A stretch of 64,000 nt of DNA, from assembly GCF_023008245.1 (NCBI RefSeq), contig NZ_CP090145.1, positions 2,914,001 through 2,978,000 of the forward strand. Reading direction: 5' to 3'. The notes beneath the pieces are model-generated. The model searched no databases and was not told the origin of the DNA. It was given only the letters and a program-made list of their open reading frames with translations. The stretch comes from Flavobacterium sediminilitoris (lineage in GTDB: Bacteria; Bacteroidota; Bacteroidia; Flavobacteriales; Flavobacteriaceae). Below, piece by piece: positions 42,986 through 52,315 of this stretch. A program made the translations under genes and the position numbers. Every line of letters starts with the position of its first letter. Positions within the stretch are counted from its first letter, which is position 1.

Positions 42986-43564
42986 TTATATGGAATATTC
43001 CATATATTCGGCTGTTTTCTTTGCTATCTCTTTACCATGTAATTTTTCTACTATATGAAATGATAAATCAATTCCAGCAGATATTCCACCAGAAGTATAT
43101 ACTTTATTAGATGAAACAAATCGCTTTGATTTTTGTGGAAAACCATTTGTTACAATTTTACTCATGTGTTTATAAACGTCTTTATGTGTGCAGTATGGTT
43201 GATTATCTAAAATACCTAATGCTCCAAGTAATCGTGATCCAGAACATATACTTAATGTAAATTCTGTGTTTTCATGGATTTTTTTAATCCAATTTAAAAT
43301 TTCATGATCTTTCATTTGTTCAACAGTTCCAATTCCTCCTGAAATAATTAAAATATCAATAGGAGGACAGTTATTAAAGTCAAACTTTGGATTAATTGAT
43401 AGACCGTTTACTGCTGAAATAGGTTTAAGTTCTTTCGCTATAGTGAAAACATTGAATAGTTTATAATTATTTAGTTCTGAAGTAACAGAAAAAACTTCAA
43501 ATGGTCCTGCAAAATCTAAAACTTCTGCTTCGTTAAAAATTAATATTCCAACGTTTCTCTTCAT
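42986..43564 (-). CDS. DJ-1/PfpI-family protein (GATase1-like)
   Basis: 192 residues. Starts NVGILIFNEAEVLDFAGPFEVF with the acidic residue of the family. Nucleophile elbow SICSGSRLLGALGIL holds the Cys; TSGGISAGIDLSFHIVE follows. This subgroup includes isonitrile hydratase (InhA) and the ligand domain of some AraC regulators. There is no HTH here, so it is a stand-alone enzyme. Substrate unknown; an isonitrile pathway lies about 17 kb away, but no link is shown. Confidence 0.85.
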   Translation of the reverse strand: MKRNVGILIFNEAEVLDFAGPFEVFSVTSELNNYKLFNVFTIAKELKPISAVNGLSINPKFDFNNCPPIDILIISGGIGTVEQMKDHEILNWIKKIHENTEFTLSICSGSRLLGALGILDNQPYCTHKDVYKHMSKIVTNGFPQKSKRFVSSNKVYTSGGISAGIDLSFHIVEKLHGKEIAKKTAEYMEYSI

Positions 43565-43701
43565 ATAAATTTAGTTAGGTATTTTTCTTCAAATATAAAA
43601 AGAATTCTTCCTATATATAGTCTATTTTGTTTAGGATTCTGTTCTCTAAGTTTCCAAATATTTTTAAAATAAGATAGTTTTCCTAAACTTATGCTAAATT
43701 T

Positions 43702-43732
43702 TTTGTAGAGATTTTTATTGTCAGTAACTTTA
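43702..43732 (+). promoter_or_regulatory. Putative promoter of the HPF-like gene
   Basis: TTTG at 43702 and TAACTTTA at 43725 with a 19-base gap, close to the Bacteroidota -33/-7 consensus (TTTG ... TAnnTTTG). Confidence 0.45.
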
Positions 43733-43755
43733 TACAAATCAATAAAAATATAAGT

Positions 43756-44070
43756 ATGCAGATTCAAATAAACACGGACAAAAACATTGAAGGAAACGAG
43801 CGATTAGTTAATTTCTATACTTCGGAATTAAAAAATGAATTATCTCGTTTTGATGATAAAATAACTAGAATAGAAGTTCATTTTGGAGATGAGAATAGTG
43901 AAAAATTTGGTAAAAATGACAAAAGGTGTTTAATTGAAGTTAGAATAGCTAAAAAACAACCCTTAGCTGTTACGGATTTTGCCGATACTATTGAGAAAGC
44001 ATTTTTTGGAGCACTTGAAAAAGTTAAAAAAGTTATGGGAACAACCTATGAAAAAATGCGAGAAGCTTAA
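43756..44070 (+). CDS. Ribosome hibernation factor, HPF/RaiA family
   Basis: 104 residues, the short-form length. INTDKNIEGNERLVNFYTSEL, the central strand ITRIEVHFGDENSEKFGKNDKRCLIEV and a helix ADTIEKAFFGALEKVKKVMG give the beta-alpha-beta-beta-beta-alpha fold. Members bind the 30S decoding region in slow growth. The long C-terminal dimerisation domain of long HPF is absent. Confidence 0.82.
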   Translation: MQIQINTDKNIEGNERLVNFYTSELKNELSRFDDKITRIEVHFGDENSEKFGKNDKRCLIEVRIAKKQPLAVTDFADTIEKAFFGALEKVKKVMGTTYEKMREA

Positions 44071-44091
44071 TAAGTGATACTCTTTACAGTT

Positions 44092-44123
44092 AAACCCAAT
44101 CATTTAAAATGATTGGGTTTTTT
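44092..44123. terminator. Terminator after the HPF-like gene
   Basis: AACCCAATCATT / AATGATTGGGTT then T-run. A second hairpin AAAACACC / GGTGTTTT at 44157-44198 serves clpB, which converges on it. Confidence 0.8.
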
Positions 44124-44231
44124 ATTTGATTGTGTTTTATAATGGACTGAAAAAGCAAAAACACCCAACATTTTTTCACAAATGCAAGGTGTTTTTTAAC
44201 CAACTATATTATATGTTTACTGTTTCTTTTT

Positions 44232-46823
44232 TTAAGATTGATTTCTAAAAACTAATTTTCCATCAAAACTGTCTAATAAAATAATACTATCATTACTAAT
44301 TGTACCAGAAAGTATTTCTTTAGATAATTGATTTAAAACCTCTCTTTGAATAACTCTTTTTACAGGTCTTGCTCCAAATTCTGCATCATATCCTTTTGTA
44401 GCTAAATAATCAATAGCTTCAGGTGTTGCATCCATTGTAATATGTTGATGCGCTAACATTTTAGTTAATCCTTTTAATTGTAATTGTACAATTTGACGAA
44501 TATTATCTTGTGTTAACGGTGTAAACATTACAATTTCATCAATACGATTTATGAACTCTGGTCGAACTGTTTGTTTTAATAATCCTAAAACTTCAATTTT
44601 AGCAGCTTCAGTTGCAGCATCTATACTTCCTTTTAAATTTTCAAATTTTTCTTGTATAATATGACTACCCATGTTTGAAGTCATTATGATAATTGTATTT
44701 TTAAAATCAGCTAAACGTCCTTTATTATCTGTAAGACGACCTTCATCTAGTACTTGTAACAAAATATTAAAAGTATCTGGATGCGCTTTTTCAATTTCAT
44801 CTAATAAAACTACTGAATATGGTCTTCTTCTTACAGCTTCCGTTAATTGTCCACCTTCATCATATCCTACATATCCAGGAGGAGCTCCAACTAATCTGCT
44901 TACGCTATGGCGTTCTTGATATTCACTCATATCAATACGTGTTATGGCATTTTCATCATCAAAAAGATATTCTGCTAATGCTTTTGCTAATTCGGTTTTA
45001 CCAACACCAGTTGTTCCTAAAAACAAGAAAGATCCTAATGGTTTTTTTATGTCTTGTAAGCCAGCACGACTTCTACGAACAGCATCAGAAATTGCTTCAA
45101 TAGCTTCTTCTTGTCCTACAACTCTTTTGTGTAATTCATCTTCTAATTTTAAGAGTTTTTCACGATCGCTTTGTAGCATTTTAGTAACCGGAATTCCAGT
45201 CCATTTTGCTACAACTTCAGCAATATCTTCATTTGTTACTTCTTCTTTTATTAAAGAAGTTCCAGATTGATTTTCTTGTAACTGAATTTGTAAAGCATCT
45301 AATTTCTCTTGAGATTGTTTGATTTTTCCATATCTAATTTCAGCTACTTTTCCATAATCACCATCTCGTTCAGCTCGCTCAGCTTCTCCTTTATAATCTT
45401 CAATTTCTTGTTTAATAGATTGAATGCTATCTACTACATCTTTTTCTGATTTCCATTTTGCATAGATTTCATTTCGTTCTTCTTTTAAGTTTGCTAACTC
45501 TAAACCAAGTGCTTTTAGCTTTGTTTCATCATTTTCACGTTTTATAGCTTCAATTTCAATTTCCAATTGCATAATTTTTCGATCCAAAACATCTAATTCT
45601 TCGGGTTTTGAATTAATTTCCATACGCAATTTTGAAGCGGCTTCATCCATTAAATCAATTGCTTTATCTGGAAGAAAACGATTTGTAATATAGCGTTGAG
45701 AAAGTTCTACTGCGGCAATGATGGCATCATCTTTAATACGAACTTTATGATGTGTTTCATATTTTTCCTTTATTCCACGTAAAATTGAAATTGCACTTTC
45801 AGTGTCAGGTTCGTCAACATTAACTTTTTGAAAACGACGTTCTAATGCTTTGTCTTTTTCAAAATATTTTTGGTATTCATCTAAAGTAGTTGCACCAATA
45901 GCTCTTAATTCTCCGCGGGCTAATGCTGGCTTTAAAATGTTTGCTGCGTCCATTGCGCCTTCTCCACCACCTGCACCAACAAGTGTATGGATTTCATCAA
46001 TAAAAAGAACGATGTCTCCTTCTGCTGAAGTTACTTCTTTTACGACTGATTTTAAACGCTCTTCAAATTCACCTTTGTATTTAGCTCCAGCAATTAATGC
46101 TCCCATATCTAAAGAGTAGATGATTTTGTCTTTTAAGTTTTCTGGAACATCACCATCTACAATACGATGTGCTAAACCTTCTGCAATAGCTGTTTTACCA
46201 ACTCCAGGTTCACCAATCAACATTGGATTGTTTTTTGTTCTTCTTGTTAAAATTTGTAATACTCTTCGGATTTCTTCATCACGACCAATAACGGGATCTA
46301 GTTTACCATTTTTAGCTAATTCGCAAAGGTTTTTAGCATATTTGTTTAATGCATTATAGGTTTCTTCGGCTGAAGCTGATGTTACTCGCTCTCCTTTTCG
46401 AAGTTCTGTAATAGCACTATCTAATCCTTTTTCTGTTACACCTTGATCTTTTAAAATTTGTGCAACTTTACTTTTCGATTTAAAAATAGCTAATACAAGG
46501 TGTTCAATGGATACAAATTCATCATTTCTTTTTTTAGCAATGATTGAAGCTTCATTTAAAGCTAAACTTGCTTCTCTAGAAAGCATAATATCTGTTCCTG
46601 AAACTTTAGAAAAACTTTGTAAAGTGCTATCTAAAACTTTTTTGAACAACTCAACATTTACATTGAGTTTTTTTAGAAGGAATGGTGTCACATTTTCATC
46701 GACTTCTAGTATTCCTTTAAAAATATGTTCATTTTCTATTTGTTGATGACCATAACTTTGAGCAATTTGTTGCGCTTGTTGTATGGCCTCTTGTGATTTT
46801 ATTGTAAAATTATTAAAGTTCAT
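44232..46823 (-). CDS. clpB: ClpB disaggregase
   Basis: 863 residues, full length. N-domain (FTIKSQEAIQQAQQIAQSYG), AAA1 Walker A GEPGVGKT and Walker B FIDEIHTLVG, a coiled-coil middle domain (about residues 400-530), AAA2 Walker A GTTGVGKT and Walker B LLDEIEKAHP, and a C-terminal sensor-2 region (GARPVKRVIQ). A hexameric ATPase that extracts proteins from aggregates with DnaK. No repressor gene is adjacent. Confidence 0.97.
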   Translation of the reverse strand: MNFNNFTIKSQEAIQQAQQIAQSYGHQQIENEHIFKGILEVDENVTPFLLKKLNVNVELFKKVLDSTLQSFSKVSGTDIMLSREASLALNEASIIAKKRNDEFVSIEHLVLAIFKSKSKVAQILKDQGVTEKGLDSAITELRKGERVTSASAEETYNALNKYAKNLCELAKNGKLDPVIGRDEEIRRVLQILTRRTKNNPMLIGEPGVGKTAIAEGLAHRIVDGDVPENLKDKIIYSLDMGALIAGAKYKGEFEERLKSVVKEVTSAEGDIVLFIDEIHTLVGAGGGEGAMDAANILKPALARGELRAIGATTLDEYQKYFEKDKALERRFQKVNVDEPDTESAISILRGIKEKYETHHKVRIKDDAIIAAVELSQRYITNRFLPDKAIDLMDEAASKLRMEINSKPEELDVLDRKIMQLEIEIEAIKRENDETKLKALGLELANLKEERNEIYAKWKSEKDVVDSIQSIKQEIEDYKGEAERAERDGDYGKVAEIRYGKIKQSQEKLDALQIQLQENQSGTSLIKEEVTNEDIAEVVAKWTGIPVTKMLQSDREKLLKLEDELHKRVVGQEEAIEAISDAVRRSRAGLQDIKKPLGSFLFLGTTGVGKTELAKALAEYLFDDENAITRIDMSEYQERHSVSRLVGAPPGYVGYDEGGQLTEAVRRRPYSVVLLDEIEKAHPDTFNILLQVLDEGRLTDNKGRLADFKNTIIIMTSNMGSHIIQEKFENLKGSIDAATEAAKIEVLGLLKQTVRPEFINRIDEIVMFTPLTQDNIRQIVQLQLKGLTKMLAHQHITMDATPEAIDYLATKGYDAEFGARPVKRVIQREVLNQLSKEILSGTISNDSIILLDSFDGKLVFRNQS

Positions 46824-47040
46824 ATTGTCTTATTTATTTTATGTAGATTGATTTAGTCTATTCTTTATATTTGTAAAGTTTGTATTATTATTAATTTCAA
46901 ATGTATTTAGTCAATTTACGTTCCAATTCATTTTTTATGTCAAAATGACGTATTTTTTGCTATTTTTATCTTTTTAAACATCGAAAACAAGTCATATTGG
47001 CTTATTTTTTGCTATTTTGACTGAACCAATATTCAATATT

Positions 47041-47961
47041 ATGAAACCAATATTTTTATTTTTCTTAATTTTATTTTCTTGTAATGAGAAAGCGAAAGAA
47101 ACTGAAACTATAATTGAACACATAAAATTAGAGAAAGGGGATTTAAAATTGCCTAATTATGAGTTACTAACAGATTTGAATATAAAACTTGAACAGCCCA
47201 AACCAGGTGAATGGTTATATAATAATCATGAAAAAGAACAATCTTATAGTGATTATATAAAATCAAATCCTGTTTCCCCTTTTAAAGATATAAATATCAT
47301 TTATATTCAACCTATAGGTACTTTTACTCCTTGGGAACAAAAAATAATAAATTGGAACACAGAATACATTGAACTTTTTTTTAATTTAAAAACGGTTCAA
47401 CTTCCTTCTATTTCAGAAAATAGTATACCTAAAACTCAGCAAAGGTTTCATAATGGTAATAATCAGTTAAATGCATCATATATTATTAATAGTATATTAC
47501 CTAAAAAAACACCAAAAGATGGAATTGTTATTATGGGAATTACTGCAAAAGATTTGTATCCTAGACCATCATGGAATTTTGTTTTTGGATTGGCTAGCTA
47601 TAAAAAGAGAACTGGTGTATCTTCTATTTTTAGATACTCAGATGGATCAATAGATGAAACAAATTATTCCAAATGTTTAATGCGTATTATAAAAACATCG
47701 GTTCATGAAATAAGTCATATGTTTACAATTAAACATTGTACTTACGCTATTTGCTTGATGAATGGTTCAAATAATTTAAGAGAATCTGATTCTAGACCAA
47801 ATGCACTTTGTACTGAATGTTTGTCAAAATTATCATGGAATTTGAATTTTGATAATGTGGCTAGATTAAATAAATTAATTTCTTTTATGGAGAAGCATCA
47901 TTTAAATGAAGACGCATCTATTTTAAGTAAACAAAGAGATATTATGCTTATTAATAAATAA
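47041..47961 (+). CDS. Archaemetzincin-type metalloprotease, predicted lipoprotein
   Basis: 306 residues from the ATG at 47041. The lead Met at 47017 would place eight residues before a normal lipobox (LILFSC, Cys at about residue 14), so 47041 is preferred. Active site HEISHMFTIKHC (HExxHxxxxxH), followed by CLM and CTEC, which is the archaemetzincin zinc and structural-cysteine pattern HExxHxxGxxHC-C-M-CxxC. The Gly of the motif is Thr. Probably a periplasmic or outer-membrane-anchored protease; substrate unknown. Confidence 0.8.
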   Translation: MKPIFLFFLILFSCNEKAKETETIIEHIKLEKGDLKLPNYELLTDLNIKLEQPKPGEWLYNNHEKEQSYSDYIKSNPVSPFKDINIIYIQPIGTFTPWEQKIINWNTEYIELFFNLKTVQLPSISENSIPKTQQRFHNGNNQLNASYIINSILPKKTPKDGIVIMGITAKDLYPRPSWNFVFGLASYKKRTGVSSIFRYSDGSIDETNYSKCLMRIIKTSVHEISHMFTIKHCTYAICLMNGSNNLRESDSRPNALCTECLSKLSWNLNFDNVARLNKLISFMEKHHLNEDASILSKQRDIMLINK

Positions 47962-48027
47962 CCTTTTTAAGGAATTTTTGTTATGTAAATATGTAAAAAA
48001 GCTAATTTTAAAGCTTTTGTATTTTAG

Positions 48028-48035
48028 TAACTTTG
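48028..48035 (+). promoter_or_regulatory. -7 box before ytxJ
   Basis: TAACTTTG is an exact match to TAnnTTTG, 19 bases before the ATG. No exact -33 TTTG (TTTT at the expected place). Confidence 0.5.
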
Positions 48036-48054
48036 TAAAAATAAAAAGATAATT

Positions 48055-48450
48055 ATGAGTTTTTTAAAAAATATATTTGGTGGAAGTTCAAATGAGGATA
48101 AAGAAAATAGGGAAGAGGCTAAGTTTTACACTTTAGACAGTCAGTCGCAATTAGATGAAATTGATGCTATTTCAAAAGATAAACCTGTAGTGCTTTTTAA
48201 ACATAGCACAAGATGTATTATCAGTAGAACTGTTTTGAGACAATTTGATAATGGATTTAATTTTAGTGATTCGGAATTAGATTGGTATTTACTGGATTTA
48301 TTAAATCATAGAGATATTTCTAATGAAATAACAAATCGTTATGGAATAATGCATCAATCTCCTCAAATTTTAGTTGTAAAAGAAGGAAAGGCAGTTTATA
48401 ATGCTTCACATGAAGGCATTGCTGTTGAAGATTTAAAACAATTTGTATAA
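48055..48450 (+). CDS. ytxJ: Bacillithiol-system redox protein YtxJ
   Basis: 131 residues. Thioredoxin-like fold with KPVVLFKHSTRCIISRTVL, giving the monothiol CIIS motif, then WYLLDLLNHRDISNEITNRYGIMHQSPQILVV with the cis-Pro. YtxJ proteins are predicted bacilliredoxin-type partners of bacillithiol, the low-molecular-weight thiol used in many Flavobacteriaceae. No bacillithiol synthesis gene is in the window. Confidence 0.88.
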   Translation: MSFLKNIFGGSSNEDKENREEAKFYTLDSQSQLDEIDAISKDKPVVLFKHSTRCIISRTVLRQFDNGFNFSDSELDWYLLDLLNHRDISNEITNRYGIMHQSPQILVVKEGKAVYNASHEGIAVEDLKQFV

Positions 48451-48480
48451 AAAAACGCTTTCAAATTTGAAAGCGTTTTT
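48450..48480. terminator. Terminator between ytxJ and the amidase gene
   Basis: AAAACGCTTTCAAATTTG / AAAGCGTTTT hairpin, usable by both convergent genes. Confidence 0.85.
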
Positions 48481-48489
48481 AATTTTTAA

Positions 48490-49962
48490 TTATTGTTTAA
48501 CGAATTTCTTTAAGTATTCTTTATTATCAATAGTGAAATTGATAAAGTAAATACCACTAGCAAATTCAGAAATATTAAGTTGTTGTTGGATTAAGTCATT
48601 ATCTGAATTTAATTTCATGTTTTTAATACGTTTTCCAGAAATGTCAAAAATATCTAAAGTAACGTTTTTACTTTGAACATTATTAATTTCAAATGTAATT
48701 TCATTTATTGCAGGATTTGGATAAAGTGAAATTTCACCATTAAATTCTAACTGTTCATCATTCTCATTACTCGCTTTTGCAGCACAACTAGTTGCTGTTA
48801 CAGATCTGCTTCCATTTGAGTTATTTAATGTTCCAGAACTATTTTTAGCCTTAATATAATAGGTATAAACTGATCCTGCATTAATTAAATATGTATTTAA
48901 AAATGAATTTCCTGTTACATTACTAGCATATAGATTTCCGTTTCTATAAATATCATAAGAAGTTGCATTTGCAGAAGTAGTCCATGTTAAGTTAATTGCA
49001 CTTGTTGATCCACTGCATGTTGCTGAAGCTGTTAAAGTAAATGATCCTGGAGTACAAGCAGCAGTTCTAGTTAGTGTTCCATTTGAATTATTTATAGAAC
49101 CAGATGCATTTTTAGCTTTAATATAATAAGTATATGTAGTTCCAGAAGTTACGTATGTATTTAAGAAAGAAGTTCCTGCTATGTTACTAGCATATAGAGA
49201 ACCATTTCTATATATATCGTAAGAAGTTGCATTAGCAGATGATGTCCATGTTAAATTAATTCTACTAGAATTGTTAACACATTCTGGTGTTGCAGTTAAT
49301 GAAAAACTACCAGGAGCAGAAGATGCGCTACAAGTAATATTTAAGTTAGATTTTAATGAATTGAAGTAAGATAATGCAAATTTATCTCTCCAAGTATTAC
49401 TATTTAACTTTGCAGCATCTGTGGAGTGGTCTACAAACCCTATTTCGTTTAAACAAGCTGTTGCTGATGAATAACGTAAAACGCCTAAATGATAAGATAA
49501 ATAAGAATTATCTTCTACACAACGTCTGTTATTAAAAGAACCATTAGTAACCATATCTGCTTGAATTTTTTTAGAAAAATTGATATCTGGAGTAGTGCTA
49601 GTATCATCATAAGTACAATAGAAAGTTTCAGTACCAGTTCCGCCACCAGCATTACAATGAATACTAATAAGTCTATCTGCATTCCAGTTGTTTGACATTT
49701 GCGCTCTTTGTGTAACTGAAGTCCAACCATTTATGTTTGTTGTTCTAGTCATATTTACAGTTAAAGCAGAACAGTTATTTTGTATTAATGTTTTCGTTTT
49801 TAAACCTACTGCTAATGCAGTTTCTATTTCTGTTGCAGTTCTTCCATCTGGATTGTTACTTGTAGAAGAGCCATATCCATGACCTGGATCTATTACTATT
49901 ATTTGTGCATTTAAGCAAAATGAAAACAATAATATGGTAAGTAGTGTATATAGATTTTTCAT
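48490..49962 (-). CDS. Secreted N-acetylmuramoyl-L-alanine amidase with T9SS sorting
   Basis: 490 residues. Signal peptide ends CLNAQ. Amidase_3 domain, residues 20-205: IIVIDPGHGYG (zinc His), the Glu in TATEIETALAVG, and RLISIHCNAGGG. Two fibronectin-III-like repeats of about 90 residues follow, each with TSSANATSYDIYRNGSLYAS-type sequence. Then a type A sorting domain (YPNPAINEITFEI, IYFINFTIDNKEYLKKFVKQ). It cleaves the stem peptide from peptidoglycan. Export by T9SS suggests attack on other bacteria or extracellular wall debris rather than its own division. Confidence 0.88.
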   Translation of the reverse strand: MKNLYTLLTILLFSFCLNAQIIVIDPGHGYGSSTSNNPDGRTATEIETALAVGLKTKTLIQNNCSALTVNMTRTTNINGWTSVTQRAQMSNNWNADRLISIHCNAGGGTGTETFYCTYDDTSTTPDINFSKKIQADMVTNGSFNNRRCVEDNSYLSYHLGVLRYSSATACLNEIGFVDHSTDAAKLNSNTWRDKFALSYFNSLKSNLNITCSASSAPGSFSLTATPECVNNSSRINLTWTSSANATSYDIYRNGSLYASNIAGTSFLNTYVTSGTTYTYYIKAKNASGSINNSNGTLTRTAACTPGSFTLTASATCSGSTSAINLTWTTSANATSYDIYRNGNLYASNVTGNSFLNTYLINAGSVYTYYIKAKNSSGTLNNSNGSRSVTATSCAAKASNENDEQLEFNGEISLYPNPAINEITFEINNVQSKNVTLDIFDISGKRIKNMKLNSDNDLIQQQLNISEFASGIYFINFTIDNKEYLKKFVKQ

Positions 49963-49969
49963 AATCGTC

Positions 49970-50830
49970 TTATTTTATGTTAAATGAATATATTCGGCCT
50001 GTTTTATCATCAGAGAAAAGTATTCTATCATTTTCTATAAATGAAGGAAACATTTCTGAAAAAACTTCTGTATTAGTAAGTTTCTTTGGACTATATTTTG
50101 CTGGACTGAATATATAAATTTCAGAATTATCTATAGTGTGACCATCAGAGCTTTGGTCTAAAAAGCCAATTAAATAGTTATCGTTTGGAGACCATGATGT
50201 GGCAATTCCAGTTCCTATTTTTATACTTTCTTCTTTCCCATATATATCATATACATATATATCTGCACCGTTGTGTACTGCTACTTTTTTTGAATCATGA
50301 GATAATAGTGCATTGTAAAATTGTCCCTCATCATTAGTTACAACCCAATCTTTTTGAGAAATTAAATCTCTAGCATGAATTTTTAATGTTTCTAAATTTG
50401 TATAAACAACGATTTGAGATTCATTCTCTTTGTAGAAACCATTAAAGGAAGGTAAATAATTATGATTAATCTCAGGAAGTTCAGTAATTTCTTTATTGTT
50501 TATAGTATAGCTATACGTTTTTGAATTAGAATAGAATTCATCCTTGTTTTTTTGTTTAAAATAGAATGATTCGCTATTTCTATCCCATGAATAGCCGTAA
50601 CCACTACCTTGTTTTTCAGAAATTTTATTGACTTCTTGCGTGCTTAAATTTAATAAAAACACACCGTTAAAATGTTCATTGGTTAGTAATACAAATTTCC
50701 CATTTGGTGATACTACAGGATTTGTAAAATAACCTTCTAAATTGATTCTTTCAAGATTTTTTAATTCTTGAGCATTGCTTATAGTAATACTAAAAGCAAA
50801 CAGAAAATAGTAAAATAGTCTTTTTTTCAT
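49970..50830 (-). CDS. Secreted TolB-like beta-propeller protein
   Basis: 286 residues from the ATG at 50830 (MKKRLFYYFLFAFSITISNAQ signal peptide); the upstream ATG at 50854 would add eight residues before a complete signal. Repeats of the WD40/TolB type: TNPVVSPNGKFVLLTNEH, YGYSWDRNSESFYF, ATSWSPNDNYLIGF, MFPSFIENDRILFSDDKTG. About five blades. Probably periplasmic. Located 8 bases upstream of the amidase gene, so likely cotranscribed. Confidence 0.75.
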   Translation of the reverse strand: MKKRLFYYFLFAFSITISNAQELKNLERINLEGYFTNPVVSPNGKFVLLTNEHFNGVFLLNLSTQEVNKISEKQGSGYGYSWDRNSESFYFKQKNKDEFYSNSKTYSYTINNKEITELPEINHNYLPSFNGFYKENESQIVVYTNLETLKIHARDLISQKDWVVTNDEGQFYNALLSHDSKKVAVHNGADIYVYDIYGKEESIKIGTGIATSWSPNDNYLIGFLDQSSDGHTIDNSEIYIFSPAKYSPKKLTNTEVFSEMFPSFIENDRILFSDDKTGRIYSFNIK

Positions 50831-50917
50831 GTTTATTTGTTTTATATTATACAAGGTAAATGTAATATATTATTTAAAAAAAATGTTAATTATTTTGTAA
50901 AATAAACATTAAAAACA

Positions 50918-50947
50918 AAAAAACACATTGTTTTGGCAATGTGTTTT
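50918..50947 (-). terminator. Terminator of the lipoprotein gene
   Basis: AAAACACATTG / CAATGTGTTTT hairpin, 20 bases after the stop at 50970. Confidence 0.75.
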
Positions 50948-50969
50948 AACTATTATATAGATAATATTA

Positions 50970-52148
50970 CTATCTAAATCTATTATTTGTTATAATTCCT
51001 TTTAGTTTAATTTTTAAATCTTCCCCTGTATCATATATCATCTGTTCATTACTAGGAAAAGGAACAGCTCGTCTTTCAAAATATTGGTAATAATCAGCTT
51101 CACAAGCACGTTTGTCACCATTATAATTAGCATAGATGTAATCAAAAATAAATTCACTAGTAATAGGAAAAGCATTAATTAATTGATTGGTTCTAAAATC
51201 TACATAATCTATTTTAGCTGTTACTTGGCATGATTTGAATTGTGTAAATTCGTAAATATTAACTTTAATTGTTTTGAAGTTGTCTACTTTAATTGCGTTT
51301 CCAATACTATCTTTCACTACATTTCCATTCGAATCTAAAAGTGTTTTTGTTCCATCTTTAATTTGCTTTTCTTTAATGAATTGTTTTTCACGAACCTGTT
51401 CAGGAGAAATAACAATACCTCTAAAGTTAACAATCATCCCATAGTCATAGTTAATGTTTTTTTGACGATTGTTATGATATACAGTCCATTTATCATTTAT
51501 TCCATACGTACTAAAATCTAATAAATCATCTTGTAAACGAGTAGGAATAACCATATTTGTTTCATTTTTTGTATATACATGAACAAAATCGGTTCCTTTT
51601 AATTGAGCTTGATCCATTAAAGCTCTCACGTCTTTATAATTAGGATTTAATTCATCTAAATAACGTAAATCATCAAAAGCTTGGCGAAAATCCATTTTGT
51701 TTTGAGAAGTCATTAATTTTTTTGCATTTATGTATAAAAAACCAGATAAATTATTTTTACTACTAATAATTTCATCAGAATAATCATCCATAGGAAAAAT
51801 AGCATTTCTACCTTCTTTTAATAAAGGAAGAGGGAGTAATGGTTTAATTCTTTCCTGACGCGATCTCATTTTACTATACAAATTGTAAATACGTTCATAA
51901 TTTGCAGGATTATTTTCTTTAATTAATAAGTTTAAAGAAGATTGATCACGTTCTTTAGCTTTAGCAAATGATTCTTCTAAAAGATAAACATAGTCTTGTT
52001 TTCCTTTGGCTGTTTTGTTTGTACGTAATGCATCTACTGCATTTTCAATTGCACCGTCGTAGTTTCCATTACTAAGCATAGATTGTGTTTGTTTTACACC
52101 ACAACTAATGATTAATAAAAATAGAAGAATAAAAGTAATTTTTTTCAT
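50970..52148 (-). CDS. Lipoprotein of unknown function with TPR-like start
   Basis: 392 residues. Lipobox IISC with Cys16. Residues 20-190 look like TPR-type helices (MLSNGNYDGAIENAVDALRT, FRQAFDDLRYLDELNPNYKD), and the remainder is a beta-rich domain with VDNFKTIKVNIYEFTQFKSC and VDFRTNQLINAFPITSEF. A widespread conserved flavobacterial lipoprotein type, function unknown. Confidence 0.75.
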   Translation of the reverse strand: MKKITFILLFLLIISCGVKQTQSMLSNGNYDGAIENAVDALRTNKTAKGKQDYVYLLEESFAKAKERDQSSLNLLIKENNPANYERIYNLYSKMRSRQERIKPLLPLPLLKEGRNAIFPMDDYSDEIISSKNNLSGFLYINAKKLMTSQNKMDFRQAFDDLRYLDELNPNYKDVRALMDQAQLKGTDFVHVYTKNETNMVIPTRLQDDLLDFSTYGINDKWTVYHNNRQKNINYDYGMIVNFRGIVISPEQVREKQFIKEKQIKDGTKTLLDSNGNVVKDSIGNAIKVDNFKTIKVNIYEFTQFKSCQVTAKIDYVDFRTNQLINAFPITSEFIFDYIYANYNGDKRACEADYYQYFERRAVPFPSNEQMIYDTGEDLKIKLKGIITNNRFR

Positions 52149-52262
52149 AAATAAATTATTTTGGCAAAGATAAAATTTTTTAGAAGTAGAAAGGCGGCTC
52201 TCTGTTATATCTTTTTGTTTTTTTTAGCAAGACAAAAAAGATGCCAGTTTTATTTGATCTAA

Positions 52263-52296
52263 AAAAAACTCCAAAAAATATTTTTTGGAGTTTTTT
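52263..52296 (-). terminator. Terminator of fahA
   Basis: AAAAACTCCAAAAAA / TTTTTTGGAGTTTTT hairpin, 20 bases after the stop. Confidence 0.8.
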
Positions 52297-52315
52297 ATGA
52301 ATTTTAATTATTATT

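Noticed and set aside
42986..43564. Isonitrile hydratase linked to the isonitrile operon
   Set aside because: The family fits but the gene is 17 kb away with its own terminator; no evidence of a link.
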